Positions 10,609 through 22,300 of a stretch of 64,000 nucleotides of DNA are shown in pieces. The position numbers and the translations under genes are program-made. The notes beneath the pieces were generated by a model, which did no database searches, was not told the origin of the DNA, and worked only from the letters and a program-made list of their open reading frames with translations. This DNA is from Daphnia carinata. Taxonomy: Eukaryota; Arthropoda; Branchiopoda; Diplostraca; Daphniidae. The stretch covers positions 62,001-126,000 of the forward strand of contig NC_081339.1 in NCBI RefSeq assembly GCF_022539665.2, written 5' to 3'. Within the stretch, counting starts at the first letter, position 1; each line of letters opens with the position of its first letter.

Positions 10609-13600
10609 TTAGTTTTCTCCCTCCTCTTCTGATGATTCTTCTCCGCTGTCGGTATAATAATCATCACCAGATGCTTCTTGCAGAGAATTTAATAGATTAT
10701 ATTCTTTTTCTATTCTGTCTATGAATTCCTGAGGATTAATTTCTATGTCCTCTCTGAACTGGAGCGCTTCGGTAAACACATGAACAGCGTCGCTGATGAT
10801 TCCGCTGAGGCGGACAATTTCTGTGTTGGCCATTACTGATCGACTATAGTCGAGAAGAGTAATAGGTCTTAATCCTGGATATAAAAATCATTAATATGGT
10901 TACATTAACTACAATAAATGAGAACTTACTTTCATAGTTCTTTATATCTCTGTGAAGATCCTTGCAGAGAGACGTGAGGGATCGCGTGAATTCTCCCATT
11001 TCCCTTTGAGTTTTGGTAATAGCTTCCTGTTAACGAAGCCCGAGCATCCAAGTGTCGATCTGCTCATAGTCTTCGCCGAGGAAATCTACAAAATAAGACT
11101 TATTAAAAAATACAACAAAGTGAACAGGAAACATCTTACGTACTTTTGTTGTTTTGATGCCAAGGAAAAAATCCTGTGTCCGTGTTCTCCTTGGACACGA
11201 TTATACCCTTCTGTTGAAGTAACTTGACAATCGTATCCACTCGTTTTTTCTTTTTCGACATTATCTTCCTATTGCTTGTACGTATCTTGCAGGTATCTAA
11301 ATGATTTTAAAGCGGAAAAATAGATTACTACAATGAGATATTTAGTAGTCAAAGATATTTACCAAAGAAAGTCGCGTTACGAGTATGCAGAACTTTGATC
11401 ATGTGGCATTCACCTTCAATTTCTTTTTGGAGTAGCTCAACGTCCCAATCGCTGTTAAGATTTTTACTTTTCACAAGTTTTGCTTGATTCTTCAATCTGA
11501 TCAGAATTTGTGGTAGAAGTTCCTCCTTTAGGCCACGGTGGTCAAGAAGGTCTTGTAATTTCTTCCCATAAAAATTAGATTTGCGTCTGGCCTACAAAAT
11601 TCTGTTATTTGGAGAACTCAGAGTCAATAAAATAAATAAGACTTACTCTGTTTAACCATAAACAAAGCGCAGCCATCATACGTTTTTCTTTGTCTATTTT
11701 GTAGGCGAGAATAGCGCTTGTTATATCGTCTCTCCTACCTGCACAAAATATTTAAAATGTCTCGTTAAAAGAACTAAATGCGTACAAATAAACAAATATA
11801 CTGGTTCTGCTTTGATGCTTCGTCGTTGTACCGAGACAGGCCATATAGGAAAAAACTTGTTCTTGTTCTTCTCCTAACATATCCGCTCCATCCTTTTGCC
11901 AATGTCCATTATAGAGTACCTAAAAGGGCATACGATTGACTCGTCAATATATTGGTTGAAATATTTAAATATGTATTTACCCTGCAAGCCCATGAATGGC
12001 CTAGACCATGAAAGCGGGAAAGAAAGGGAACCATGTCCTCAGTTAGCTTCTTGTATTCCGGATTAGATTCGCCGAAAAGATTGCTCTCTTTAGTAGCGAA
12101 AGGCCAATACTTGCAAACAACGTCGTTGCACAAAAACTTTGTCCCCATTTGGTGTGACTTCAGATGCTGGAGATGGGTATGTTTGAATGTTTCTCCCTTG
12201 AACAAGTTGGCCGAGAAAATCACTGTGCCATGAGAGCAACTCATCATTTCCAGACCGGTGATGTCCAAATTCCTTTTACTTGAAGAATCACCCCGGGCAA
12301 CTTTCCGTGTCGATGTGCCACATGCATCATCTCCTTTACCCTAAGAAAATTTATACTTAAAATATAGGCGACTGCTGATAAAAGAGGATTTACCTTCGGG
12401 ATCTTTTCTTCTATTTTTGAAATATGTTCCAGTTGTAACTGATCGCTAGCCATTTTTACGTCTCCATATAAGGATTCTCCTTGACGACTTAAATAAGTTA
12501 ACGATATTAATAAGTAAATACAATAGTTTTAAACCAATTATGCTTACTCTTTTGCTGACGCAAATCGGTATAGTTTTCGATTCGCATCCGCGTGCATTCC
12601 ATGAGGATGGTTACCACATATTTTACAATTGCCATGGCGTCGGAGGATTACCGCACCTTTACGGGTGTGATTAAAAAGTGTCCTGTTGATGATATTAACC
12701 TGCCCAAGAAAACAACTAGTTTTAAGATAAGAATTTTAATTTTAATTTTATTATATCTACTCGACTTACCCGGTTGCAATCCAAAGAGATTTCCTCAAGG
12801 GTTTCGATAAACTTCCGTTCGGATGTTCCTGGTGTTTTGTGCCTTAAGTGATGCCACATTCTTAATAAATTTTCTTCGAAGAAGTAGGAGCAATTTGACA
12901 GCGAGCCAGGCCAATATCCTGAACACATGTACTCCTCATTAGTGGCCAAACGAGACTGCTTGCATTCGGAGCACCAGAATTCTGTGTTTTTTAAATCAAA
13001 GCGGCCTTCTTTGGTTACAACAGCGACTTTGGTGGGACCACATCGGAGCTTCATGGAACCTGCTGCAAAACATGAATTGCAGCAAGCTGGCTCATATAGG
13101 GGAACCGGAATATCTGTCCAAAGAAAAAGGAATTAGTCTGAATCCAAACATAGTGATTATACATTTATACCTACGATTGAGATTGCTCTTGCATGACCTA
13201 GAAATTCGGATGTCCCAAGGATACGTAGCAGATCCGTATGCAAAAGAGTACGCTGATGGGTGAAAAGTAGGCAGTGTGTGTCCAAATCACACTTCCCACA
13301 AAAATGTTGACGACATGTCGCACAACGTACAAAGCTTGGTGCATGGCAACGAATACAAGAAAAAGTCCCTGCACCACAAGTTTGTTCTTGAATTTTTTCA
13401 TAGAGGAAATACCGGTGTTCTTTGAATTCTTTTTCTTTCATTTCCATGCGGCTCTTCCAAAGTGTCTCACCCTCTTGGTATTCTTCAGTAGTTTTAATGT
13501 AGCCAGAAGACTTTTGAATTGTTATTTCTTGTTCGGCTTCTTGTAGGACAGCGAGTAGATCTGTGTTATCTAAAACGAGAATTTGTGAGAGAATTGCAAT

Positions 13601-13709
13601 CTTTGATAATTTTTTACTTACAGTCCTCAACAAACGGACAAAGGTTATCTGTATTCGCAGCAGGTACAGCATCAGATTGGAAAGCACTTGAAGTGCCTGG
13701 GTATTCCAT
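10609..13709 (-). CDS. KDZ-like (Kyakuja/Dileera/Zisupton) transposase gene, 12 exons, one in-frame stop
   Basis: Exons read on the minus strand: 13709-13622, 13569-13171, 13113-12770, 12699-12548, 12487-12394, 12340-11981, 11919-11802, 11738-11647, 11591-11363, 11296-11144, 11085-10930, 10874-10609. All introns are GT-AG, mostly 50-70 bp (the range is about 45-210), and phases agree over 817 codons. The N-terminal half holds a cysteine cluster (about residues 94-130) and more Cys pairs in exon 3, as in the CxC domains fused to KDZ transposases. The core has D-I-T-G (about 385), C-N-D-V-V-C-K-Y (about 432), F-H-G-L-G-H and L-G-E-E-Q-E (about 496), which match the family's acidic residues. The C-terminus is a Glu/Ser acidic tail. 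A TAA at 11032-11030 (exon 11) interrupts the frame; coding resumes in the same frame. Without that stop it would be a full-length gene, either a transposon or a host-derived one. Confidence 0.75.
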
Positions 13710-14049
13710 CGCAGCAATGTTACCTATTGAAAACAACCAAACGTTACTTTAAAAATGGGTTGATAAGTAGTGTTAGTTAGTGTTAGTTATACTTGATATA
13801 GTGTCGACCGAAGGCTGTTTGCACCTGACGTTATCGATCACAAATAGCTTTTTAACTCGAAGCCCAGTCGATTTGCTTGGGATCTGTTGTTTTATATATT
13901 TTTTTCTACACTTTTTCGGTCCTCTTTCCTAGGTGACCAAGTTGGTATTAGCAGAGCTCTTTTTCTTTCTTTTCTTTTAAATGTAGGTGTCGCTGGCCAT
14001 GGCTGGTTGCCACTGGTTACAGCTTAGGGGTCGTTGTGGACGTCCCTTA
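13710..14049. other. Upstream region of the KDZ-like gene, no further gene seen
   Basis: This is the 5' flank of the minus-strand KDZ-like gene and the 3' flank of the non-LTR fragment. It includes short direct repeats (GTTAGTTAGTGTTAGTTA near 13773). No inverted terminal repeat for the KDZ-like element was found by eye. Confidence 0.4.
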
Positions 14050-14840
14050 CACACCTTTGCTTCCTTTTATTGAGTATTCTTGTGGGGAAGGTAAACATAT
14101 ACACAGAGGTATAGCAAGGGATAGACAAGGCGGGGGAGGGGGGTATACACTTCACACGGCGGGTGACTAAATTCTTTCGAATAATTTTGTTTCCATTGGG
14201 AAGGTTATGAGGTAGCGCGCTATTTTCTCTTGAGTGTGTTTAGGGATTGAATTGTTGAGTCCTAGTAGTGTTGTCGCTTCCAGAGGGACGCGGAGGGGAT
14301 TTAGCTTTATTTCCATTTTGTTCCTTGCCTCGTTGTATTGTTGACAGTGGAGTAGTACGTGTGCTGTGTCTTCTTGTGTTGGGCATCCGTGTGGGCAATC
14401 ATCCGGAGTTTCTGCTTCAAATCTGCTGATAAAGTGGTTCAGTCTATTGTGTTCACTACGAAGAAGACGAGTTGAGGTAAGAAATTTGTTTATGTTTTCC
14501 GAATGTGATGTCTCTGTGGTTTGATTTGGCAGCTGCTAAGTTTTGTTTAATGTCGATTTTGTTTATTATTGTGTTTCCAGGGTGTGCTTGGCATTTTTGG
14601 ATGTTAGTGGCCAATTGGTCAGCGACTTTCAGATGTAACTGGGCTGGATTCCCATTTGAAGTTTGACAATGCTTGCACAGCAGACTTGGAGTCAGTAAAT
14701 ATGGTAGTTGATTCAATCTCTTGGTTGTTTAGGAAGTAGAGAGCTTGTCTAATGGCATATAGTTCAGCGTTGAAGCTACTTGTATATTTTTGGAGTAACC
14801 AGGCTTTTTCTTCTTTCAGTTTAGGAATGCTGCAACTGCG
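14050..14840 (-). pseudogene. 3' fragment of a non-LTR retrotransposon (RNase H and C-terminal zinc motif)
   Basis: On the minus strand the translation contains a retrotransposon RNase H block (AELYAIRQAL, then FTDSKSAVQA, around 14700-14760). Downstream is a Cys/His motif (CPHGCPTQEDTAHVLLHC) typical of the ORF2 C-terminus in Jockey- or I-like elements. The protein ends at a TAG at 14167-14169. An AATAAA lies at about 14070 on this strand. At least one shift of frame lies between the two blocks, around 14630-14660. The 5' side stops abruptly at the left edge of element A. The matching 5' part of such an element lies on the other side of element A (35165-37603). Confidence 0.75.
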
Positions 14841-14851
14841 AGCTGCAACAG

Positions 14852-14862
14852 TGGTGGCAGCG
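14852..14862 (+). promoter_or_regulatory. Primer-binding site of element A (tRNA-Leu type)
   Basis: TGGTGGCAGCG follows the LTR remnant by one base. It is complementary to the CGCUGCCACCA 3' end expected of one tRNA-Leu class. Element B has the same 11 bases. Confidence 0.6.
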
Positions 14863-15798
14863 GCGAGATTTCGAGTTCCCCCATAGTTAAATTTCGTCAG
14901 ATTTTACTGTTTTTTCGATTCGCTGAATCTAGTTCCTGCAAGGTCGGCCATCTTGATCGGCCATTTTGTTAGCTCGTAGCAGCCTCTTCGTGGCGGTTCC
15001 TCTCGTTTCCTCTTTTTTTCGTTTTTTCTTTCTTTTGCCGGTTTTCGAGGACAGTTTTCGAGTGATTTCTTTTGTGTTTTCGACTAGTTATTGCAAGGTT
15101 GTGCTCTAGTTGGTACGGCCGGCAACTTTCTGTCGATAGTTCCCTTATTATTTATCTCAAAGTGTGTGTGTGTTGGGATCGACTCGGTATTGGAGCCCAG
15201 ATTTATTTGTCGAGACCGAAGTCTTTATCAAAGTGAGTCTGCTAAAATTTTTAAAATCTCTTTTTTGGGTGGTTGTGGGGCCGTTTATTGGTGCATTTCA
15301 TATATTCAACATTGTGGCCGGGCCCTAGTAGGCTAGGCTCGATCGTGAAATATTTGATGCCCACTCCCACGGGGCCGCCATCATAGCCGTCAACCACGTT
15401 TCGTGCATTCCTTGAGTGTGGTCGGGTCCCTTGTTGGCCTGTCCCCCCTAGCTTGAAACTGCCTGGGAAACGAGCAAGTGAAGAGGCTCGTGGAAGGAAG
15501 AAGCAAAAGCGAGCTAGGAGACGATTCTTTGAAAAGCAAAGGCTGCTTGTTGAGCTTGACGAATACCTCGAGCAACGTGGCGAGAAGCTACCCGACGATC
15601 AACTGCAACCGGATACCCCAACGGAATAACCCGTACCACCTGTTGAAGCTCCCACTGCACCAATCGACGACGACGTAATTTGTATCGATGGAATTGAGTT
15701 TACTGAAGAGGAATTGAATCCGATCGAGCAAAGTTCTAAACCGAAAAATACAGCCAAGTAGACAGCACTGTGTTCTCTTTCTCTTGTTCTGTGTTGTC
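14863..15798 (+). other. Leader of element A with a possible upstream ORF
   Basis: This is the untranslated leader between the primer site and gag. One frame from about 15441 to 15626 is open and strongly biased (a basic Arg/Lys-rich stretch, then acidic). It continues after a TAA at 15627-15629 to about 15761. It might be a worn N-terminal extension of gag, but I see no family signature. Confidence 0.35.
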
Positions 15799-17016
15799 CA
15801 TGCCCAGCTGTCGCTGCGTTAAGGGCGATTGCTTGCGTTGCTCTTGCTCGGTTGCTGGTCGTTTTTGTTCACTCTACTGCAAGTGCGGAGCTACACGTCC
15901 TTGTAAAAACACACCAGTGGTCAACGTTCCTATCTCACAACTTACTATGGCGAATCAACAGTTGATTGATGCTCTTACGGCTCTGACTGGGCAGATGAAT
16001 ATTAACCAGCAGGCACAAACAGCGGCCCATAACCAGCTTCACCAAGACTTAATCGTGCAGCAGCAGGCTCATCAGGATCTCTTGGCTCAGCTAGCCAATC
16101 CGCCCGTCGTTCAGTAAGCTGCTCAACAGGGGCCCCGCTCTTCAGCTGTGTTAGCCATCCCCGTGTACACTGGCCAGGCTACAGATAGCCTAACCGATTG
16201 GCTCTCCATTCTCAACAGGACTGCCGTGGCCGAGGGGTGGGCAGACGATGTAAAGCGAAGAGTGGCTGTTGGTAAATTGACAGGTCCGGCTTTACGTTGG
16301 CAGGACATGACGGTACATGGTTATGCTCTATGGCCAGCTTGGCTGGCGGCCTTGCAGGCTACTTTTCAGCCGCGTTTATCGTTGGTACAATGGTGCTTGC
16401 AGGTAGAAAGTCGCGTGCATTTGCCGGATGAGTCGGGTGCTCAATACGCTCTCGAAAAGATGCGCGTGTGTAACTTGTGCCCTCATCAGTTGCCTGTGGT
16501 GGAAGCCGTCAATTACCTAAGCAAGGGGCTCTATCATCCAGATCAAAGAGCGATCATGCTCGCTAACCCCCCACCGATTTAGCCGCGTTCATTGTGCGTA
16601 TTCGTGACTTGGAAGCCATTGGCAACAACACCATAACTCCGCAGGCCCCTCCTGTTCCACATGTGGGCTCTCTCGCGACTCAGCCTGATTTGGCAAGTGT
16701 GCTGAAGACTTTCGGCGAGCAAATCATCCAGATCAAGCAAGACGTCCGTGAAGTTGCCAGAGCAGTCGGTCAGCCTCCTACCACATCATGGCGCAATCCA
16801 TCTCCACGGCCATTAGGCCCAACTCATGCTGGCCCGTCAGCTGCGTTTAGCCCACGTCCAGCGTACAACGAAGTTTTCGCCCGACGCCCTCGCCTTCCTT
16901 TGAACGAGATCACATGCTACAACTGCAACTACAAGGGTCACTACGCTGTGGATTGCCCAGAACCCCGACGCCCAACGCGTCCACCACCAGTCGTCGCCTC
17001 TTATTCATTTCCGTAA
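15799..17016 (+). pseudogene. gag: gag of element A with N-terminal CXC-like cysteine domain
   Basis: From the ATG at 15799, residues 4-35 carry ten cysteines in the order C-x-C-x4-C-x2-C-x-C-x6-C-x3-C-x-C-x6-C (the first at residue 4). This resembles the CXC (tesmin/TSO1-like) domains seen in some retroelement and chromatin proteins. A Gln-rich helical segment follows. The capsid-like part is around 16150-16580 and a CCHC zinc knuckle (CYNCNYKGHYAVDC) lies around 16909-16950. The frame is broken by a TAA at 16115-16117 and by a shift in a C-run near 16566-16571. The gag ends at 17016 just before the protease frame. The CXC assignment is by pattern only. Confidence 0.72.
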
Positions 17017-17039
17017 AACGACCCAGCCGGCCCGTGGGG

Positions 17040-18048
17040 GCAGGACCGGCTCGATCATCAGCAATAAGTCCAGTCCCTCAACCGACTAAGTTAGCTATGG
17101 TCTCCGTCAACGTTGCACAGGTCGGGGATGTACATGCCATGGTGGATAGTGGCGCAATGGTCAGTGTTGTTCGTAAAGATATTGTTGAGAGCATTCTAAA
17201 AGAAGAAAACAAGTTTGGCGGTCATGTCGTAGGTTTCGACAAAATAAAAGTCCCTGTTGTTGGTGAAATGGCGCTCTCAGTTCGGTTTGAGGGCGTTGCG
17301 GCCGAGTTGAAGCGAGTTAAGATTGTAGAAAATTCTCTGCGACATGATTTTGGGAGCCGAGTAGCTCGAAAAAGGGCGCATTATTGTTTACGCAGAAGGC
17401 GGACGGCTCACGGCTCATGTCCGCCCTCACAGATTAGACCTTTCTCTTAAGAAGTTGGACACATCAGAACCCTCGATCCAAGATTTTTGTGCAGCAGTGT
17501 CTATTTCAATGGTTCCTGGCCTCGTCGCTGACGACGATATCCAGGACGATGCATTTTTAGCAACTTCACCAGTAAGGGAAATGATGGTGAAGGAGTGAGG
17601 GAAACGATGGGCCTTGGTCTCAAGTCGGACTGGCCAGTGTCCGGAGCTTCTCGCAACAGCCGTTTTTCGACCTATCAACGTACACTGGATCCAATCGTGG
17701 AGGAGGTGCCGGAGTCCTCGTTGCCGGATTCGTTTGGGGATTTCCTTGGCTCTATTTCGCTTGACAACGATCTTCCGGCTTCTCCAATTCCATTCTACGC
17801 TAATGTAGGGAAGCGAACGGTCTTGCCACCGGGAGGCATGCGGTTCATCATGACGGATGTTCCATGTACAATGGGAGACGTTTGGATAGTAACCAAGTCC
17901 TTCTCATCTCAACCGTCTCGTGAATGGATTATTCCAAATTGCATTGTCACTGCCAGTAAGAGGGCTCTTTACATTCCGGTAGTTAATCTGAGCAGTCAGC
18001 CTCTCCAATGGAACGAGGGTAATGCCCTAGCGAGCGTTGAATTACTAC
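17040..18048 (+). pseudogene. pol: Protease and protease-RT linker of element A
   Basis: An aspartic protease with the DSGAM active site lies around 17145. The frame shifts near 17350, and a linker with a beta-rich look continues to 18048. The linker is cut there by the LTR of element B, four bases after its CTAC target copy begins. The rest of pol lies at 31599-34597. Confidence 0.8.
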
Positions 18049-18866
18049 TGTAAAGCATCTTCCCGTGTGGGAAGACTGACTTTACTGTATTAAGACAAAA
18101 TGAAATAATAACGAGCTCGGAGGCGTATTTCCCACAATGATGGATTTATTATTCTAGATTAAGCATACTACAAGAAGCAAGACATAAGAGAAATAAAAGA
18201 CACAGTAGGAAAACTAAAGAGAGAGAAGAGAGAGACAATTATAACCAAGTCTTACCGTGATAACACGAGTAGGTAGCGGAAAGAAATCGACACGGAAGCG
18301 AATAAACCTCACGCTCACGAAGTCAATTCAAGAAAAGGACAAATGCACTGGCCAAGAATAACTAAGTTTTCACAGACGCAAATTAAGGCAAGTTAAGCAA
18401 ATAAGATTCACAGTAAAAGTACAATTTACTGCGCAATACTACTAACCAAAGGATAAGAGCAACAAGAATAAACTCAGGCAACTACCTTACTCAGATGCAA
18501 GTTCTTGTCTCATCTTTTTCATATTTTGGGTTCACGATTACACTTTGCATATTGGCACATTGGTGAGTTGCTGTGCGAATATTTACCACCAATCAGAGAT
18601 GTTTAAAATGGCGTGATAATGGTGTGATGATGGGCGTCGCCCAGCTGCCAATCAAAATGTTTGCTAAGTGGCGTGATGCTGATGACACATGGATGCGTCA
18701 GCTAGCTAGCAGGTGTTCATCTAGGTCACCCGTGTTGCGTATATATGGTCTTGCAATTGACATGTTTATACTAATTACTTATTAAAGATGTTGCAGAAGA
18801 GAATATAGGTATAAGATATAAGTGGAAGCATGAGAATATAAGAAGGCGTATATTGGCTTCGTTACA
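18049..18866 (-). repeat. 3' LTR of element B (minus-strand sense)
   Basis: This is an 818-bp terminal repeat. It lies 20 bp beyond the env stop and is preceded in sense orientation by CGCCGGGAGCGA, a weak purine tract. Confidence 0.92.
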
Positions 18867-18886
18867 TCGCTCCCGGCGGCGTGAGA

Positions 18887-20594
18887 TTACGTCCCGTAAT
18901 CAAACTGCATGCATGGGGATGGATCGGAAGCTGGTTGCCGTGGTTTGTAGGTGGGGCGGCAGCACACGACCCAAATGACGGTGAAGAGCCCGCAACTATA
19001 GCAAATGCGTAAGAAAAGGAGCACTAAAAGGCATAATATGCCGATGAAGAAATATGTCTTGATGGTCTCCCACCAAGATGTATAACTTCCGATACTAGAA
19101 GCTGTTACAAAAATGTTCGTCGCACTAGGTCTTTGACGTAAGGTATATTCCGCTGGCGGGTGTTCGTTGATCGCGGCAGCATCGGCCATGATATTCATGT
19201 GATTAAGCATGTTGTCGGTATATGCCGGATTACTTTGATGCACGTAATCGAAAAACTCGACGTTTTCGTAGCGAAAAGAGTGTGCGAGCATCTGCTCAGG
19301 CAGCACAATTGTGGCTTCAATCAGCTGCCAGGTGTTGTTGCGGAAAGCATAAGGTTTATCGTTAAAGTTTACAAATTCATTTGTCCAATAGCAAGGGGAA
19401 TATTTCACAAGTTACCAGCCATCGAGGTTAATTGTATAATTTTGAAATTTTGGTTGCGGTCCGCAAGAAGTTAAAACAGTCTCAAATGTGACATTTAAGG
19501 CTTTACATTGGATCAGCACAGCCGTTTTACCGAAAGCTTGTAATTTTGTGCACTTGGGTAATTGTAGTTGTGAGGCTGCTAACCATCCATTATATTGAGC
19601 AGTTGTAACGGCTCTTTCATGTTTGGCTTTGCGACCATCGCACTGTAATAATTGAATTTGGCTTGCCAATTCGTTTTCATGATCGGTCAGTTGATCTCGA
19701 ATATATTGAATATTCGCCGGTATGTTTAAATCTTCAGCGCTAGATGGCGCCGGAGGCTCCGATGTTGTTGTTGAATTTTTCATGATGGCCGCCGTTGTGA
19801 CAAAGAGTTGTGATTGGCCAAGGATTTCAAAGGAAGAAGTCCTATTGGAGCAATTTTTCTGCACTGAAAAACAACGCAATGATGGCAACAAATGAAAGTC
19901 TAGTTGATTTCGGTCGTCTTGAAGTCGGAAAATTTGTTTTTTCCACAGGTAATTGTATCAACTTGCCGATACCTTCTTCGACAAGCCGGGTAATTGCTTT
20001 AGTTTTCTGTGTGTAGGTTTTGTCCCAAATCAGAGTTAAATGATTATGTGACAAATTTCCTGATGCAGCAGAAGCAGTTCCGATAGGTGTTGAAAAATCC
20101 GCATTCTCCTTTTGTTGGAAAAGTTGAATTTTATCGAGAACACAGTTTAATATTTCGAAATCGATTGTTTGCAACCAATATCCAGAAATATCGGGTTCAT
20201 CGTCGAACACAAATTTTCCATCCGAAAAAGTCATTCGTTGATTGTCGCACCTTTTATTGTTAATCATTTCGTTGCACTCGGCAGGTGTTGTATCGATGGA
20301 AATTTTATCTGGCACGATCACTGTTTGTCCGAAAAAATTCATTGTAATACGTCTTATATTTTTCCAGCGCGCACAAATATATCCAGGAAACTTGATCGCA
20401 GCTCGTTCTTCACTATTTACGGCATATTTTACACTGATGGCACGATTTTTGGTAGATTTCGGCTGACAATTCGCGTCGGAGAATTGAATAATTCGCATTT
20501 TTGACGGCTCCGAACAATCGCACACGGTTGTTTCAAATGCTCGCGAGTGTAATCCGTGAAGGCACAATAGCAGCAGAAATGGAAATAGAGACAT
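18887..20594 (-). pseudogene. env: env of element B, homologous to env of D, broken
   Basis: The start is set at 20594, just before a hydrophobic signal peptide; an ATG at 20663 would add a second hydrophobic stretch. A CDC motif follows the signal, as in element D, and further blocks align (an Ile-Cys-x2-Trp block, a conserved Gly-Ala-Ser-Gly-x-Leu block, the NNTW block and a C-terminal membrane segment). The reading frame changes near an A-run at about 19936-19941. A TAA lies at about 19410-19412. The stop is 20 bp before the LTR, so the cytoplasmic tail is short compared with D. It is a fusion-glycoprotein family member but inactive. Confidence 0.83.
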
Positions 20595-20663
20595 TTCTAA
20601 ATACGGAAGAATATATAAAAAAATCATACAAGAATAAAAGAGAACAATGTAACTGACAAACAT

Positions 20664-21997
20664 TTATAACTTTATCATGTGGGTGTTATAAAATGGAAGC
20701 AAACACGAGAAGAAAAGTAGTAAGAAAACGAAAGTGAAAAATAGTCTACGGCTTTTGAAAGGTCAACTTATTTTTCCGTCGGCTTTTCCTAGTTAGCTAC
20801 GGCAAGAGGGAAGAAAAATATAGGGCACTGGAATATAACTGTGTTTTCGGGGGGAAGAAAATTTTATCCATCATAATAACTAGTATCGTTGGAAAGAGGA
20901 GAAGATATGCTTAATTATCGAAAAGAGAAAACAATAAAATATAATATAGGTTAGCGGGGAGGACGAGAAGAAAAACGTTTAAAAGTTTACGGCGGAAAAA
21001 GTTTTTGCCGTGAAAGGTCACGCGCAGTGTTCGAATTTTTTCCCAAGTTCTAACGAGGCGGTAGGGATAGCGCATAAATGAAAAAGTATACTACGGCACA
21101 CAAAGAAAAATGTAGTTAACGGAAACAATCGGTATGTTACCCAATCTTTTACGCCAGGTGTAAAATATTAGCTAATAGTTCAATGGTAGCGATCTCGGCT
21201 GTGATGCCAAAGTTCTGAGGTTCGAATCCCCAGTTTAACATCATAACTCATCAAATGCGAAGTAGCTGATATATCAGGCTACATGAAGGCGATCATATAA
21301 ATTTAGCAAATATATATGATGAAACAGAAAGATGCGAAAGTTAGATTTTTTCTAAGTCCAACTTAGTGAGAAAGAAGGCAAGAAAGAGAATGGAAGGAAG
21401 AGACAGAGATAAAGAATGTGATATATGAGAAGAAATGGAAATTATCCCTCAGGGCGTGAAACAAGGCCATATGCTCCAGACATATTGTGTTGAGAACGAG
21501 ACATGTTACTTGTCCTGTGGAAAAACGTAGAGGCAATATTAACGCGTATAAACGGGGGAGTATACTGTCTATGAAAAAGAAGGAAGGAATAGAAGGTAAA
21601 AACTCTACCTGGCGCGAGAAAGATAAAGAATAAGAATAAGGGAAATGGAAAAATGCGAGAATGCATTTTCGGCAACTTGTGTCATTTACTTGAAAGAAGC
21701 CTGTCGCAGATAACGTGTGTCAAATTGGTAGACAAAATTTTTACTTTTTATTAATAAGGCGGGAGTTAAGTTGTTTCCTAACCTGACAGATGGACAAGTT
21801 ATGGTGTAGCATATACTTATTCATCTTCTCGGCTAAGGTAATGAGGTCCTTTAACCTTTATTTTATTTTGTTTGTTTTATAATGGTTCCCTCCCTATTTC
21901 CTGGTGTTTATCTGAAGAGATGGGACTATTTCGCTACGGCCTATTTGTATTAACATGTAACATGGAAGGGAAACAGGTTACATATAATAGGTAATGA
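20664..21997. other. Non-coding spacer in element B with a tRNA-like relic
   Basis: This stretch is AT-rich with many GAA/AAG runs. It holds a tRNA-like block at 21168-21238. I see no convincing ORF on either strand (short ones only). Confidence 0.4.
21168..21238 (+). repeat. tRNA-like sequence (A and B box) in element B spacer
   Basis: A box TAGTTCAATGGTAGC and B box GGTTCGAATCC are well spaced, and the anticodon loop would be CTGTGAT (GTG). The anticodon and acceptor stems do not pair well, so it is a pseudogene or SINE head rather than a working tRNA. Confidence 0.45.
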
Positions 21998-22225
21998 CTA
22001 CATGAGATGGTTAGAAAATTTTGTGGTTGATATTTTCTTCTGTTTTTTTTTTCTTTCTTCAGCTGCTACTGCGGCTGCGGCTGGTACGGCAGCTTCTTGG
22101 GGTGTCGCAATTGCGGCGTCGGGATTGAGTTGCGGTTCCTCGGCGGCGGGAACCTGTGGCTGATTGTGCCGACACACCTGTTTCGCGGCGGGTCCTCCTG
22201 CACGGTTGTTCTGGTTTTCGGCCAT
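21998..22225 (-). CDS. 75-aa Ala/Gln/Pro-rich ORF between pol and env of element B
   Basis: From an ATG at 22225 there is an ORF rich in Ala, Pro, Gln and Glu that ends with a Lys-rich run. An in-frame ATG upstream (22300) would give 100 aa. There is no recognised domain, and low complexity makes this a weaker call than the neighbouring 137-aa ORF. Confidence 0.35.
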   Translation of the reverse strand: MAENQNNRAGGPAAKQVCRHNQPQVPAAEEPQLNPDAAIATPQEAAVPAAAAVAAEERKKKQKKISTTKFSNHLM

Positions 22226-22300
22226 TGTAGATAGTTCTTTGGGTGTTTTTTCTTTGAAAGCGTCTCTTAGCTGTGGATAGCTGTGAGTGTAGGTTTGCAA

